From CBDFNC01 sp965249895 (GTDB taxonomy: Bacteria; Pseudomonadota; Gammaproteobacteria; Enterobacterales; CBDFNC01): a DNA stretch of 64,000 nucleotides. The stretch is from NCBI GenBank assembly GCA_965249895.1, contig CBDFNC010000004.1, positions 682,001 through 746,000 of the forward strand, read 5' to 3'. The notes below the pieces were generated by a model. It made no database searches. It saw only the letters and a program-made list of their open reading frames with translations, and was not told the origin of the DNA. Of this stretch, positions 9,349-18,105 are shown one piece after another (the first letter of the stretch is position 1; the number at the start of each line of letters is the position of its first letter). Made by a program: the position numbers and the translations under genes.

Positions 9349-9367
9349 ATTAATGAGAATCATTACT
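9349..9367. promoter_or_regulatory. Candidate Fur box in the grxD-sodB gap
   Basis: ATTAATGAGAATCATTACT matches the classic 19-bp Fur consensus at 14 of 19 positions and contains a near-perfect 7-1-7 inverted repeat (TAATGAG-A-ATCATTA). It is 140 bp from the grxD start and 171 bp from the sodB start, so either promoter could use it. Confidence 0.6.
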
Positions 9368-9393
9368 TACGGAAAATTTGTCGATTTCTCGAA

Positions 9394-9407
9394 TTGATCT
9401 AGATCAA
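9394..9407. promoter_or_regulatory. Perfect FNR-type box upstream of sodB
   Basis: TTGATCTAGATCAA fits the FNR consensus TTGAT-N4-ATCAA at all ten defined positions and is a full palindrome. It lies 130 bp upstream of the sodB ATG and 27 bp from the Fur-like box. Confidence 0.65.
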
Positions 9408-9537
9408 TGTCTTAAATGCTTGAGAAGCATTGCGCACAGGGCTATGATTCTGGGACTAAAACAAAGCGGAACAATCCGCTTGATAAGTGAGCAATGTTAA
9501 ATAATGGCTTCGTGCCAAAAAATGGAGATTGGAAGCA

Positions 9538-10122
9538 ATGGCATTTGAACTACCTGCTCTTCCTTATGCAATAAATGCATTAGAGCCTCATATTTCTGCT
9601 GAAACCCTGGAATTTCACCACGGCAAGCATCACGCGACTTACGTTGCAAAGCTAAACGGCCTGGTTGAAGGTACTGAACTGGCCAGTAAATCTTTGGAAG
9701 AAATCATCAAGACTTCTGAAGGCGGCGTATTTAATAACGCGGCGCAGATCTGGAACCACACCTTCTACTGGAACTGCCTGAGCCCTAACGGCGGCGGTGC
9801 TCCAATGGGTGCTCTGGCTGACGCAATCAATGCAAAATTTGGTTCTTTTGAAGAGTTCCAGGCTCAGCTAAACGACAAAGCGGTCAACAACTTTGGTTCT
9901 TCTTGGACCTGGTTAGTTAAAACTGCAGACGGCGGTTTGGATATCGTGAATACATCCAACGCTGGTACCCCGCTGACAGAAGAAGGCGTTACACCACTTC
10001 TGACCGTTGATCTGTGGGAGCACGCTTACTACATCGACTACCGTAATCTTCGTCCTGCATACCTAAAGGGTTTCTGGGCGCTGGTAAACTGGGAATTCGT
10101 AGCAGCTAACTTCGCCGCTTAA
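9538..10122 (+). CDS. sodB: Iron superoxide dismutase
   Basis: A 194-residue cytoplasmic Fe-SOD that converts superoxide to H2O2 and O2. Metal ligands are seen in FHHGKHH (His27), WNHTFYW (about His74) and DLWEHAYYIDY (Asp and His near 158/162). The ATG at 9538 is chosen because GGAAG precedes it and MAFELPALPY is the family N-terminus; a TTG three codons upstream is less likely. A terminator follows closely, so the gene is a single unit. Confidence 0.96.
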   Translation: MAFELPALPYAINALEPHISAETLEFHHGKHHATYVAKLNGLVEGTELASKSLEEIIKTSEGGVFNNAAQIWNHTFYWNCLSPNGGGAPMGALADAINAKFGSFEEFQAQLNDKAVNNFGSSWTWLVKTADGGLDIVNTSNAGTPLTEEGVTPLLTVDLWEHAYYIDYRNLRPAYLKGFWALVNWEFVAANFAA

Positions 10123-10146
10123 TTTTCTGAGTTTACTCTTGCAACA

Positions 10147-10175
10147 AACACCCTCTTAGTGAGGGTGTTTTTTTA
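10147..10175 (+). terminator. Rho-independent terminator of sodB
   Basis: Stem AACACCCTC / GAGGGTGTT (10147-10169) with a five-base loop, followed by a T run to 10174, 25 bp after the sodB stop. Confidence 0.95.
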
Positions 10176-10259
10176 TCCCGTCATTAAATCGCAAAATAAC
10201 TGAAAACATTTTGTCATCTGGTTGGCTTAACGTTGAAAAAAACGAAATAAAGTAGCCGT

Positions 10260-11993
10260 ATGTTTTCAGTAGATCATGTTATATCTCAGCACTTTCCCCA
10301 GTTGGAGCAAAAGTCCTGGCTGCGTCAACCCCTTAGCTATTTTTTACGACGTTTACTGCACGAAAAAGAGTTTGTTGAATTCGAGCAAACCTATCCTCAC
10401 CTGACGGGTTTCGACTTTATAGAAAAGGTGCTGGATTATTTCGACTTTAGCTATCGCACCACCGACAGGGAAATTCAGCGGATCCCTGTAACGGGGAAAG
10501 TAGTGGTCATCGCCAACCACCCTATCGGATCTTTGGACGGTATGGCGCTGCTGCAGCTGATCCACCGTATACGTCCGGATGTAAAGGTGGTCGCCAATGA
10601 GCTACTGATGTCGGTAAAAACCATGCGCTCGACCTTACTACCTGTCAATAACATGGGCGGAGCAACCATAAAAGAAAATTTGCAAAACATTTATGCACAC
10701 CTGGAAAACGATGCAGCCCTGATCATCTTTCCGGCGGGAGAAGTCTCACGCTTGAGACCAAATGGCATTCGCGACACCAAATGGAATTCAGGTTTTCTAC
10801 GCATTGCAAGCCGTGCCCGCGCCCCGATTTTACCCATTCATATTCAAGCGCGAAATTCGGTGTTGTTTTACGGTACCTCGATGCTCTATAAACCACTGGC
10901 GACTATGTTGCTGGTTAAAGAGATGTTTAAACAAAACACCAATACGGTAAAAATGACCATAGGCAAAATGGTGCCATATGACAGTTACCGGGGAGACCAA
11001 ATCTCCACCAGCGCAAAAGTAAAACTATTCCAGCAGCAGGTTTATCGGTTGGCCAAGGGTAAGGAGGGATACTTTAAGACAGAAAGTCCGATCGCACACC
11101 CGGAGCCAAGGGCTGTGTTAAAACAATTGGTGGAGAAGTGTGAGCCATTAGGAAAAACGCCGGACAATAAACACATTTATTTGTATCGCCACCAGGACGA
11201 CTCTCCTATTTTAAGGGAGCTTGGCAGGCTGCGTGAGCTCTCTTTTCGCGCGGTCGGTGAAGGCTCAGGGACGAAAAGGGACATAGATAAGTACGACAGC
11301 CACTACCTTCACCTTATTTTGTGGGACCCACAAGATCTGGAAATTGCCGGGGCGTATCGTTTTGTCACCACGGATCAAGTAGTTAAAAATAACGGAAAGG
11401 ACGGACTCTATAGCCATTCACTGTTCCATTATGAGCACGGAATGGACCCATACCTGGCTCAGGGATTGGAGCTTGGCCGTAGCTTTGTCCAGCCAAGATA
11501 TTGGGGGCGCCGTAGCCTGGACTACCTCTGGATGGGAATTGGTGCTTTTATCGCCAAAAATCCGCAATACAGGTACTTGTTTGGGCCCGTGAGTATTAGC
11601 GCTGCGTTACCTAAAAACGCCAGAGATCTTTTGATCCACTTCTATCAACTGCACTTCCCCGCACAAACCAAGGTCGCACGCTCCCGCTCACCTTATGTAC
11701 TGAGAAATGATTTGGAGCAACAGCTTAACGTCTCCTTTAACGGACAGGATTATAAACAAGACTTCACCACACTGAAAAATGTGCTGGATAATATGGGCAG
11801 CGCTGTGCCAACTCTGTACAAACAGTACAGTGAGCTGTGTGAGCCAGGTGGCGTACAATTTATGGATTTTGGCATCGACCCGGATTTCAATAACTGTATT
11901 GACTGTCTGGTGCTGGTAGATCTAGCCAAGCTTAAAACCAACAAGCGAAACCGCTATATCAACGCCCACCTGGCTGGCAACATACAGGTGTAA
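10260..11993 (+). CDS. olsF: Bifunctional acyltransferase resembling OlsF (ornithine lipid synthesis)
   Basis: A 577-residue protein with two parts. Residues about 75-260 form a PlsC-like O-acyltransferase with the motif NHPIGSLDG (His87, Asp93) and a glycine/arginine block FPAGEVSRL. Residues about 300-575 form a GNAT-type N-acyltransferase of the haemolysin/autoinducer-synthase-like group (ELGRSFVQPRYWGRRSLDYLW). This order matches OlsF of Serratia and Vibrio, which makes the phosphorus-free membrane lipid ornithine lipid by two acylation steps. The His-to-Asp spacing is five rather than four residues. The alternative is another lipid acyltransferase of the same architecture. No Pho box was recognised upstream. 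Confidence 0.75.
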   Translation: MFSVDHVISQHFPQLEQKSWLRQPLSYFLRRLLHEKEFVEFEQTYPHLTGFDFIEKVLDYFDFSYRTTDREIQRIPVTGKVVVIANHPIGSLDGMALLQLIHRIRPDVKVVANELLMSVKTMRSTLLPVNNMGGATIKENLQNIYAHLENDAALIIFPAGEVSRLRPNGIRDTKWNSGFLRIASRARAPILPIHIQARNSVLFYGTSMLYKPLATMLLVKEMFKQNTNTVKMTIGKMVPYDSYRGDQISTSAKVKLFQQQVYRLAKGKEGYFKTESPIAHPEPRAVLKQLVEKCEPLGKTPDNKHIYLYRHQDDSPILRELGRLRELSFRAVGEGSGTKRDIDKYDSHYLHLILWDPQDLEIAGAYRFVTTDQVVKNNGKDGLYSHSLFHYEHGMDPYLAQGLELGRSFVQPRYWGRRSLDYLWMGIGAFIAKNPQYRYLFGPVSISAALPKNARDLLIHFYQLHFPAQTKVARSRSPYVLRNDLEQQLNVSFNGQDYKQDFTTLKNVLDNMGSAVPTLYKQYSELCEPGGVQFMDFGIDPDFNNCIDCLVLVDLAKLKTNKRNRYINAHLAGNIQV

Positions 11994-11999
11994 GTCAGG

Positions 12000-12275
12000 C
12001 TATCTGTCAGAATGACCCAGATCCCGTTCGGGAAACAGCGTATCCCGGATCCGCTGCTTAACCTCCTTAGCTTCAGGGAATCGTCCTTCCGTTTCCCTGG
12101 ACCAAATGAGAACTCCATCTAATCTGATTTCAAAGATACCTTTATCTCCTGGACATAACGCCACTTCGCCTAGGTCGTCGCTAAAGGTAAACAGAAGCTC
12201 CTGAGCCAGCCAGCTGGCTCTTAATATCCAACGACATAAAGTACAGTAGCGGATTTCGACTCTGGGTTTACTCAT
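12000..12275 (-). CDS. Rdx family (SelT/SelW/SelH-like) thioredoxin-fold protein
   Basis: A 91-residue protein with the N-terminal CTLC motif (residues 11-14) after a beta strand, matching the CxxU/CxxC redox site of the Rdx family; here both are cysteines. The PGDKGIFEI and DGVLIWSRETEGRFPEAKEVKQRIRD segments are typical of the family. Role is unknown, probably thiol redox. Its ATG overlaps the folE stop by four bases (12272-12275), so it is translated with folE. Confidence 0.85.
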   Translation of the reverse strand: MSKPRVEIRYCTLCRWILRASWLAQELLFTFSDDLGEVALCPGDKGIFEIRLDGVLIWSRETEGRFPEAKEVKQRIRDTLFPERDLGHSDR

Positions 12276-12937
12276 AGGCCCTGAAGAAACTCCTGTCTGG
12301 TAACTGCTTTGGATTTAAAGTTGCCACCAAGTGAGGTAGTGCGAGTCCTGCTCGATTCATCCTGTACCCCTCTCGCCTTCACACAATAATGTACAGCATC
12401 AATGGAAACAGCGACGTTATCCGTTTCCAGTAAAGCCTGTAAGGCACAGAGTATTTGCTGGGTCAGCCTTTCCTGAACCTGGGGTCTTTGGGCAAAAAAG
12501 CGCACGATACGGTTAATTTTGGACAGGCCGATGATTTTGTTTTTTGGGGTATACGCGACGGTAGCCTTGCCATCTATCGTCACAAAGTGGTGCTCGCAGG
12601 TACTGGTCAGTGTGATATCCGATACCTTGACCATTTCATCCAACTTCATTTTATTATCAATTACGGTTATTTTTGGAAACGTAGCGTAATCCAGGCCAGA
12701 AAATATTTCGTCGACATACATTTTTGCTATACGTCGCGGGGTTTCTACCATACTGTCATCTGTGAGATCTAAGCCCAGGATGCCCATCACCTCAGTAAAA
12801 TGAGACTCCAGCTTCGCTTTCTTTTGGCTATTGTCTAAACCGTTATCAATTTGTGGGGTTTCAAGCCCGCGCTTTTCTAACGCGGCACGAACTATAGTGG
12901 CAGCTTCGTTTCGAACTGCAGGTGTGTTAGGGCCCAT
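12272..12937 (-). CDS. folE: GTP cyclohydrolase I
   Basis: A 221-residue enzyme that converts GTP to dihydroneopterin triphosphate, the first step of folate synthesis. Zn ligands Cys114 and His117 (in STCEHH) and Cys185 (in HYCVKARG) are present, as are the substrate motifs GLSKINRIV and QERLT. Length agrees with E. coli FolE (222). It overlaps the Rdx gene by four bases. Confidence 0.96.
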   Translation of the reverse strand: MGPNTPAVRNEAATIVRAALEKRGLETPQIDNGLDNSQKKAKLESHFTEVMGILGLDLTDDSMVETPRRIAKMYVDEIFSGLDYATFPKITVIDNKMKLDEMVKVSDITLTSTCEHHFVTIDGKATVAYTPKNKIIGLSKINRIVRFFAQRPQVQERLTQQILCALQALLETDNVAVSIDAVHYCVKARGVQDESSRTRTTSLGGNFKSKAVTRQEFLQGL

Positions 12938-12999
12938 TCAAATAATCCTTTAACCGGTGAACGGGCATAAATAGAGGGTTTGGAGGAAAAAATCAACCT

Positions 13000-13143
13000 T
13001 TAACTGCCATGATACTGACTAAATATTGCTTCCAGCAATTCTTCTACTCCTTCTTCCTTGTTTTCCTTTGCTTGCTCCTGGAGTTCTTGCAGCTGGGCTT
13101 CATTACTTTTAACGTGTTTTTCCTGCTGTTTTTCTACCCACAT
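13000..13143 (-). CDS. Small charged helical protein, 47 residues, unknown
   Basis: An open frame from ATG at 13143 to TAA at 13000 encodes MWVEKQQEKHVKSNEAQLQE and continues to LLEAIFSQYHGS. It is rich in Glu, Gln and Lys, predicted largely alpha-helical or coiled coil, with a hydrophobic C-terminal patch. A modest GGATGACAT sequence precedes the start. It lies between folE and the divergent moeA, filling most of an otherwise empty gap. I do not recognise a family. Composition and clean frame argue for coding, but its short length keeps this uncertain. Confidence 0.45.
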   Translation of the reverse strand: MWVEKQQEKHVKSNEAQLQELQEQAKENKEEGVEELLEAIFSQYHGS

Positions 13144-13301
13144 ATGTCATCCATAATTAATGGTTTCATTAGTAAGTATAGTTAGAAAAATTGTTCTAGA
13201 TCGGTTAACAAATTTTGGTTTATTGCGATAATGGCGACAACCACAACCTTGCCACGTCAAAAGCCAAGGTTATTTTACTTATCGATAAGAAGAGAATAGC
13301 A

Positions 13302-14534
13302 ATGGGATGTTGTGAAACACCGGGTTTAAAACCCTTCGAAGACGCCTTAGATGGAATGCTGGAGCAACTCGACAATGTATGTAGCACGGGAATGGTGCCG
13401 ACTGCAGAAGCGCTGGGATATGGTTTAGCGCAAAATGTTCTATCTCCCATCAATGTACCGCCGTTTAATAATTCAGCCATGGATGGTTACGCTTTCCGGG
13501 CAAAAGACTTAAGTCAGACAAACTCCCTGACCCTGGTGGGTAAATCGTTTGCCGGCAACCCCTTTGAGGGTGAGATCCCTGCCGGTGGATGTATCCGGAT
13601 AATGACGGGAGCCCCCTTACCCGCCGATGCAGACACTGTGGAAATGCAGGAAAATACTCAAGCAGACGGACAATCCATTCAATTCCAGACAAAGCCTGCA
13701 GCAGGTAATAATGTCCGGCGGGCAGCAGAAGATATCCGTCACGGTCAGGAGGTACTGGAGCGTGGGCATAAGCTAACGCCGAGAGATATTCCCCTGTTGG
13801 CGTCGCTGGGTATTCACGACATTGAGGTATTTAACAAACTGCGTGTTGCCATTCTTTCTACCGGTGATGAATTAAAACCGCTTGGGCAACCACTGATGGC
13901 GGGTGAAATTTATGACAGCAATCGCTACGGTATCAAGGCGATACTGACCCGCCTAGGTGTTGACATATTGGATCTTGGTATTGTTCCGGACGACAGAGAC
14001 AAACTCAGAGAAGCATTTATTCACGCCGATAAAAATGCGGACGTGGTGATCACCAGCGGTGGCGTTTCCGTCGGTGAAGCGGATTACACTAAGGATATTC
14101 TCGACGAACTGGGTGAGATTGGTTTCTGGAAATTAGCGATTAAGCCAGGTAAACCGTTTGCCTTTGGCAAACTACCCAACTCTGTGTTCTTTGGCCTGCC
14201 GGGCAACCCGGTATCGGCGATGGTCACCTTGTACCAACTTGCCATCCCGGCTATCAGCAAAATGGGCGGCCTGAACTATAAGGTGCCTATCCGCTTGAGC
14301 GCCACCTTGACCGATAGTATTAAGAAAGCGCCAGGACGTATGGATTTTCAACGTGGTGTTTATAGCGTCGACGAGAATGGTCAGCTGCAAGTTTCCAGCA
14401 CGGGGGCCCAGGGCTCAGGTGTGTTTAGCTCTATGAGTCAATCTAACTGCTTTATCATAGTGGAAAGAGAGCGAGGTTCGGTTGCGGCGGGTGAGACTGT
14501 TACCATAGAGCCCTATGGCGAAAGTTTACTGTAA
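13302..14534 (+). CDS. moeA: Molybdopterin molybdenumtransferase MoeA
   Basis: A 410-residue cytoplasmic enzyme that inserts molybdate into adenylylated molybdopterin. Visible motifs are PPFNNSAMDGYA, TGDEL, YDSN, SGGVSVGEADYTKD and GLPGNPVSAMVT, covering the four MoeA domains in order. The ATG at 13302 is chosen over upstream starts because AAGAAGAG precedes it and the resulting length equals E. coli MoeA (411). It converges on the moaE end of the nap-moa operon. Confidence 0.95.
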   Translation: MGCCETPGLKPFEDALDGMLEQLDNVCSTGMVPTAEALGYGLAQNVLSPINVPPFNNSAMDGYAFRAKDLSQTNSLTLVGKSFAGNPFEGEIPAGGCIRIMTGAPLPADADTVEMQENTQADGQSIQFQTKPAAGNNVRRAAEDIRHGQEVLERGHKLTPRDIPLLASLGIHDIEVFNKLRVAILSTGDELKPLGQPLMAGEIYDSNRYGIKAILTRLGVDILDLGIVPDDRDKLREAFIHADKNADVVITSGGVSVGEADYTKDILDELGEIGFWKLAIKPGKPFAFGKLPNSVFFGLPGNPVSAMVTLYQLAIPAISKMGGLNYKVPIRLSATLTDSIKKAPGRMDFQRGVYSVDENGQLQVSSTGAQGSGVFSSMSQSNCFIIVERERGSVAAGETVTIEPYGESLL

Positions 14535-14543
14535 CTTTTATCT

Positions 14544-14568
14544 TTCCCCCGAATAATCACCGGGGGAA
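14544..14568. terminator. Hairpin between convergent moeA and moaE
   Basis: Stem TTCCCCCG / CGGGGGAA (14544-14551, 14561-14568) with a nine-base loop lies between the two stop codons. There is no strong T run, so it may work in both directions with moderate strength. Confidence 0.55.
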
Positions 14569-14577
14569 TACTCACTT

Positions 14578-15018
14578 CTACCAACGCTTCGCCGCACTGT
14601 CATCTGACTCACGAGCATCGACCCAATGTGAACCGGCCTCGGTGCGTTCCTTCTTCCAAAATGGCGCCTGGGTTTTCAGGTAATCCATGATAAATTCACA
14701 CGCCGAGAATGCGGCCTGACGATGCGCACTAGAAACCCCGACAAATACGATTTGATCGCCCAAGTCCAGGTCGCCCACTCGGTGAATTATTTGCGTATCC
14801 AGTAACGGCCAGCGTTCTTTTGCCTGGGTTTCAATATCCAGTAGCGACTTCTCGGTCATACCCGGATAATGCTCCAGCGATAAGCCGGCAACGTCCTCGC
14901 CCTGGTTAAAGTCACGGACTAAACCGACGAACGTCACCACGGCGCCTGCACTTAGGTTATCCGCCAGGCGTTCATACTCCTGGTTCAGGCAAAAATCCTG
15001 CTCTTGTATCCGGATCAT
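14578..15018 (-). CDS. moaE: Molybdopterin synthase large subunit MoaE
   Basis: A 146-residue catalytic subunit of molybdopterin synthase. With thiocarboxylated MoaD it adds two sulfurs to cyclic pyranopterin monophosphate. Diagnostic segments are HRVGDLDLGD, VSSAHRQAAFSAC and the lysine-containing FWKKE near the C-terminus. Its start is one base after the moaD stop; it is the last gene of the nap-mob-moa run. Confidence 0.95.
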   Translation of the reverse strand: MIRIQEQDFCLNQEYERLADNLSAGAVVTFVGLVRDFNQGEDVAGLSLEHYPGMTEKSLLDIETQAKERWPLLDTQIIHRVGDLDLGDQIVFVGVSSAHRQAAFSACEFIMDYLKTQAPFWKKERTEAGSHWVDARESDDSAAKRW

Positions 15019-15019
15019 A

Positions 15020-15268
15020 TTAACCGCCCGTCACTGGCGGAAAAAAAGCCAACTCATCGCCATCACTGACCTTAGCGTCCATGGGTGAAACATTATGGTT
15101 GATGGCAACCAACAACCTGTCGTGCTCCAGAGCCTGCGGCCAGCTGCCGCCTCTGGACACCAATTCACTGCGTACGGCCTCGGCAGTGGTTTCGTTTGAC
15201 ACATCCAAATCCAGGCTGTCCATACCGACCATCTCTCTGATTTGGGCAAAGAAAAGTACTTTAATCAT
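15020..15268 (-). CDS. moaD: Molybdopterin synthase small subunit MoaD
   Basis: An 82-residue ubiquitin-fold sulfur carrier ending in FFPPVTGG, where the terminal Gly-Gly is adenylylated and thiocarboxylated. The ATG at 15268 (MIKVLFFAQI) is preferred over a GTG two codons upstream because it aligns with E. coli MoaD and lies two bases after the moaC stop. Confidence 0.95.
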   Translation of the reverse strand: MIKVLFFAQIREMVGMDSLDLDVSNETTAEAVRSELVSRGGSWPQALEHDRLLVAINHNVSPMDAKVSDGDELAFFPPVTGG

Positions 15269-15270
15269 AA

Positions 15271-15744
15271 TCACACCTTAAAATGACCGGATTTTCCGCC
15301 GGTCTTTTCCAGTAAACGGGTAGATGAAATCACCATGTCCTTTTGCACTGCTTTACACATATCATAGATAGTGAGAGCGGCAACGGATGCTGCGGTGAGT
15401 GCTTCCATTTCAACGCCAGTTTTACCTGACAGTTTACAGCAACTTTCTATCCGAACCCGGTTATTGTCCGGATCGGCAGTGAGCTCGACTTCCACCTTGG
15501 TCAGCGCCAGCGGGTGGCATAAAGGGATCAAATCCGACGTTCTTTTCGCCGCCATAATACCGGCCAGGCGCGCAGTGGCAAACACATCACCCTTGTGATG
15601 GTCGCCCGACAGAATAAGCGCCAGCGTATCAGCAGACATCTCTACAAATGATTCGGCTCGCGCCTCGCGTTGCGTTACCTGCTTATCGGTAACATCCACC
15701 ATGTTGGCTTCGCCCTGGCGGTTTATATGGGTAAATTCAGCCAT
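15271..15744 (-). CDS. moaC: Cyclic pyranopterin monophosphate synthase MoaC
   Basis: A 157-residue enzyme that acts with MoaA to turn GTP into cyclic pyranopterin monophosphate. The family N-terminus with MVDVTDK, the PLCHPLALTKVEV motif and the GVEMEALTAAS and DMCKA segments are present. The start MAEFTHINRQ aligns with E. coli MoaC, so the longer upstream frame is not used. Confidence 0.95.
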   Translation of the reverse strand: MAEFTHINRQGEANMVDVTDKQVTQREARAESFVEMSADTLALILSGDHHKGDVFATARLAGIMAAKRTSDLIPLCHPLALTKVEVELTADPDNNRVRIESCCKLSGKTGVEMEALTAASVAALTIYDMCKAVQKDMVISSTRLLEKTGGKSGHFKV

Positions 15745-15809
15745 CTTGTTATTTCTATTCCTGTCTATTTCTAAGTATACCAATACATCGACTCACACCG
15801 GATAAGACC

Positions 15810-16322
15810 TTATTGGCCTATATGAGGCATGAAATTACACGGTCTGTGGGTGGAGTCCAGCTGCTCAATCAGGATCTTACTCCAGGCGGTACGACAGGCG
15901 TTGGTAGAGCCAGGCATACAGAAAATTGCGGTTTTATTTGCAAAGCCGCCAATCGCGCGGCTTTGTACTGTCGATGTGCCTATTTCCTGGTAGGAAATAG
16001 CCCTGAACAATTCGCCAAAACCTTCGATACCTTTGTCAAACAGTACAGACACCGCTTCCGGTGTGGTATCACGCACAGTAAAACCGGTACCGCCGGTGAT
16101 CAGGATCACATCTATCACTTCATCGGCAATCCAGGCTGACACCACAGCCCGAATTTTATATACATCATCAATAACGATATTTTTCGCCGCTAGCTGATGG
16201 CCGGCACTTTTCAGTGCATCCACCAGGTAACCGCCAGACGTGTCAGTTTCTTCGGTACGGGTATCAGATACAGTTAATACGGCAATATTGGCTGGAACAA
16301 GTTCTTTTACTGCGTGGCTCAT
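15810..16322 (-). CDS. moaB: Molybdenum cofactor protein MoaB
   Basis: A 170-residue MoaB/MogA-fold protein; the family adenylylates molybdopterin or has a related step. It shows LTVSDTRTEETDTSGGYL, LITGGTGFTVRDTTPEAV and MPGSTNAC. AAGGAGAAAGA stands before the ATG at 16322, which gives exactly the E. coli MoaB length. It sits between mobA and moaC. Confidence 0.93.
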   Translation of the reverse strand: MSHAVKELVPANIAVLTVSDTRTEETDTSGGYLVDALKSAGHQLAAKNIVIDDVYKIRAVVSAWIADEVIDVILITGGTGFTVRDTTPEAVSVLFDKGIEGFGELFRAISYQEIGTSTVQSRAIGGFANKTAIFCMPGSTNACRTAWSKILIEQLDSTHRPCNFMPHIGQ

Positions 16323-16353
16323 TCTTTCTCCTTGTTGACACGACAATCTTCTA

Positions 16354-16947
16354 TCACTTTTGTGATTGTTCTAATCTTTGTTTAACTTCACGCCACTCCT
16401 GTGGCGTATTGGCGTTAGCTAACCTGAAAGCGCTGTGTTCGCAACCTTCCAGGGCTTTATAATTCAGGGTTCTAAACAGGCGATAAAGCGACCTGTCTCG
16501 GTTTTTATCGCTGCTTATAGCCTGCTCCAGGTAGTCCACCAGCTCAGTAGAGATGGGTATCAGCAGCGGAAAAATAGCATCTTGATAGTAAACTCCGCAC
16601 CCGTCACCGCTATCGATTAAATTCTGTAATTCAATATGGGTCACAAAGGGCATATCTACAGGTAATATAAGCAAGGCTGAAGCCTTGCCACTCAGGGCTA
16701 AAACACAGGAATAGATCCCGCCAATTGGGCCAAGCTGCGCAACGTTATCCTTAATACAAGTGATGCCACCGGCTTTGGGATAATCTCCACTGATATACAC
16801 AGCTTTCAGGCTTAGACCTTCTAGCAAGTTTGCACCGCGGTCTAACTGAGTTTGCCCTTCCAGCTCCAACAGGGCTTTATTTTCACCCATGCGGCTGGAC
16901 AGTCCGCCTGCCAGCAACACACCGGCAATTTCATTATTTAACAACAT
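16354..16947 (-). CDS. mobA: Molybdenum cofactor guanylyltransferase MobA
   Basis: A 197-residue nucleotidyltransferase that joins GMP to Moco to make the bis-MGD cofactor used by NapA. The signature LLAGGLSSRMGENKALLEL is at residues 11-29, and the middle has the LPVDMPFV metal-binding segment. It lies 64 bp downstream of napC and 31 bp ahead of moaB, so the cofactor gene is next to the enzyme that needs it. Confidence 0.93.
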   Translation of the reverse strand: MLLNNEIAGVLLAGGLSSRMGENKALLELEGQTQLDRGANLLEGLSLKAVYISGDYPKAGGITCIKDNVAQLGPIGGIYSCVLALSGKASALLILPVDMPFVTHIELQNLIDSGDGCGVYYQDAIFPLLIPISTELVDYLEQAISSDKNRDRSLYRLFRTLNYKALEGCEHSAFRLANANTPQEWREVKQRLEQSQK

Positions 16948-17011
16948 CTACAGCAAATAAAATGGTGGAGCCGACACTATGCCAGCTCCCGTGATTATCT
17001 GCCAGCACGGC

Positions 17012-17608
17012 TTAGTGCCAGCCTTCAACTCCGGTCATATCAGGTAACTCGTGAGCGATACCTTTATGACAATCGATACAGGTTTTTTCTCCGGATGCCA
17101 GTGCGGTTGAGTGCATTTTTACACTACGCTGGCCCTGTTCGGAAAAGTCCATGTATTCAAAGTTATGACAGTTACGACACTCCCTTGAATCATTGTCTTT
17201 CATCCGCTTCCATTCCCGGTCCGCCATATGGCGGCGATTAGCCTGGAACTTTTCACGTGTATCAATCAGCCCCGTCATCGTTCCCCACACCTCTTTACTG
17301 GCCTGGATCTTACGGATCACTTTATGGGTCCACTCTTTGGGCACATGACAATCAGGACAGGATGCACGAACGCCAGAGCGGTTGGAGTAATGGATGGTTT
17401 CCTTATACTCCTCGTACACATTGTCTTCCATCTCATGACAGCCGATACAGAACTCCTCGGTATTGGTGATCTCCATGCCTGTGTTAAAACCACCCCAAAA
17501 AATAACCCCCCCTAAGAATCCCAGCACCAGGATAAGCCCCAGTGATGCCGTAGATGCAGAGCGCATGGCATACCAGAGACGCCCGAACAATCCTTTTTTA
17601 TTTTTCAT
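17012..17608 (-). CDS. napC: Tetraheme cytochrome c NapC
   Basis: A 198-residue NapC/NirT-family quinol dehydrogenase with one N-terminal membrane helix (about residues 18-40). Four heme motifs are seen: CIGCH, CPDCH, CRNCH and CIDCH. It passes electrons from the quinol pool to NapB/NapA in the periplasm. It is the last nap gene, 18 bp after napB. Confidence 0.95.
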   Translation of the reverse strand: MKNKKGLFGRLWYAMRSASTASLGLILVLGFLGGVIFWGGFNTGMEITNTEEFCIGCHEMEDNVYEEYKETIHYSNRSGVRASCPDCHVPKEWTHKVIRKIQASKEVWGTMTGLIDTREKFQANRRHMADREWKRMKDNDSRECRNCHNFEYMDFSEQGQRSVKMHSTALASGEKTCIDCHKGIAHELPDMTGVEGWH

Positions 17609-17626
17609 TCGTTGGCTCCCAGCTGA

Positions 17627-18088
17627 TTATCGCAGCGATCTCACAGGTGTAAAGTCGTTGTCAACCAAGGGCTTGGCATCGGCCTGCGGTACATGACACT
17701 GGAGGCAGAAGTATCTCAACGGAGAAACATCCGACAGCGTCAACCCGTCCCGTGTTTCAAAGTGGGTAGGGCTTACCTTGGTAGCCCCTACTTCTCCTGC
17801 ATATTTCCAACCGTGACACGCCAGACACTTGTTGGAATTGGTGTCTACCTTGTAGTTGCGGATCGAATGTGGGATCAACGGCGGCTGATGAACGTAACTA
17901 CGCTCAATCGGATTGCCGTCCTTGGCATAACGCGCAAGCGGCGGCACATCCCTTTGTGTATCCAGCTCGGTGCTTCCACGTGTCGATTCCAGACCACCGT
18001 TATTGACATACTCACTCGATTCGCCAGCCAGAGCCGGGGAAGCTATAAATGCTCCCAGCAATACCGTCGCTATTAGATTTTTTTTCAT
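17627..18088 (-). CDS. napB: Diheme cytochrome c NapB
   Basis: A 153-residue periplasmic small subunit of nitrate reductase with a signal peptide ending near SPALA-GES (residue 21) and two heme motifs, CLACH and CLQCH. It delivers electrons to NapA. It is 17 bp downstream of napA. Confidence 0.95.
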   Translation of the reverse strand: MKKNLIATVLLGAFIASPALAGESSEYVNNGGLESTRGSTELDTQRDVPPLARYAKDGNPIERSYVHQPPLIPHSIRNYKVDTNSNKCLACHGWKYAGEVGATKVSPTHFETRDGLTLSDVSPLRYFCLQCHVPQADAKPLVDNDFTPVRSLR

Positions 18089-18105
18089 TACTCAGCGCTC
18101 CCCAG

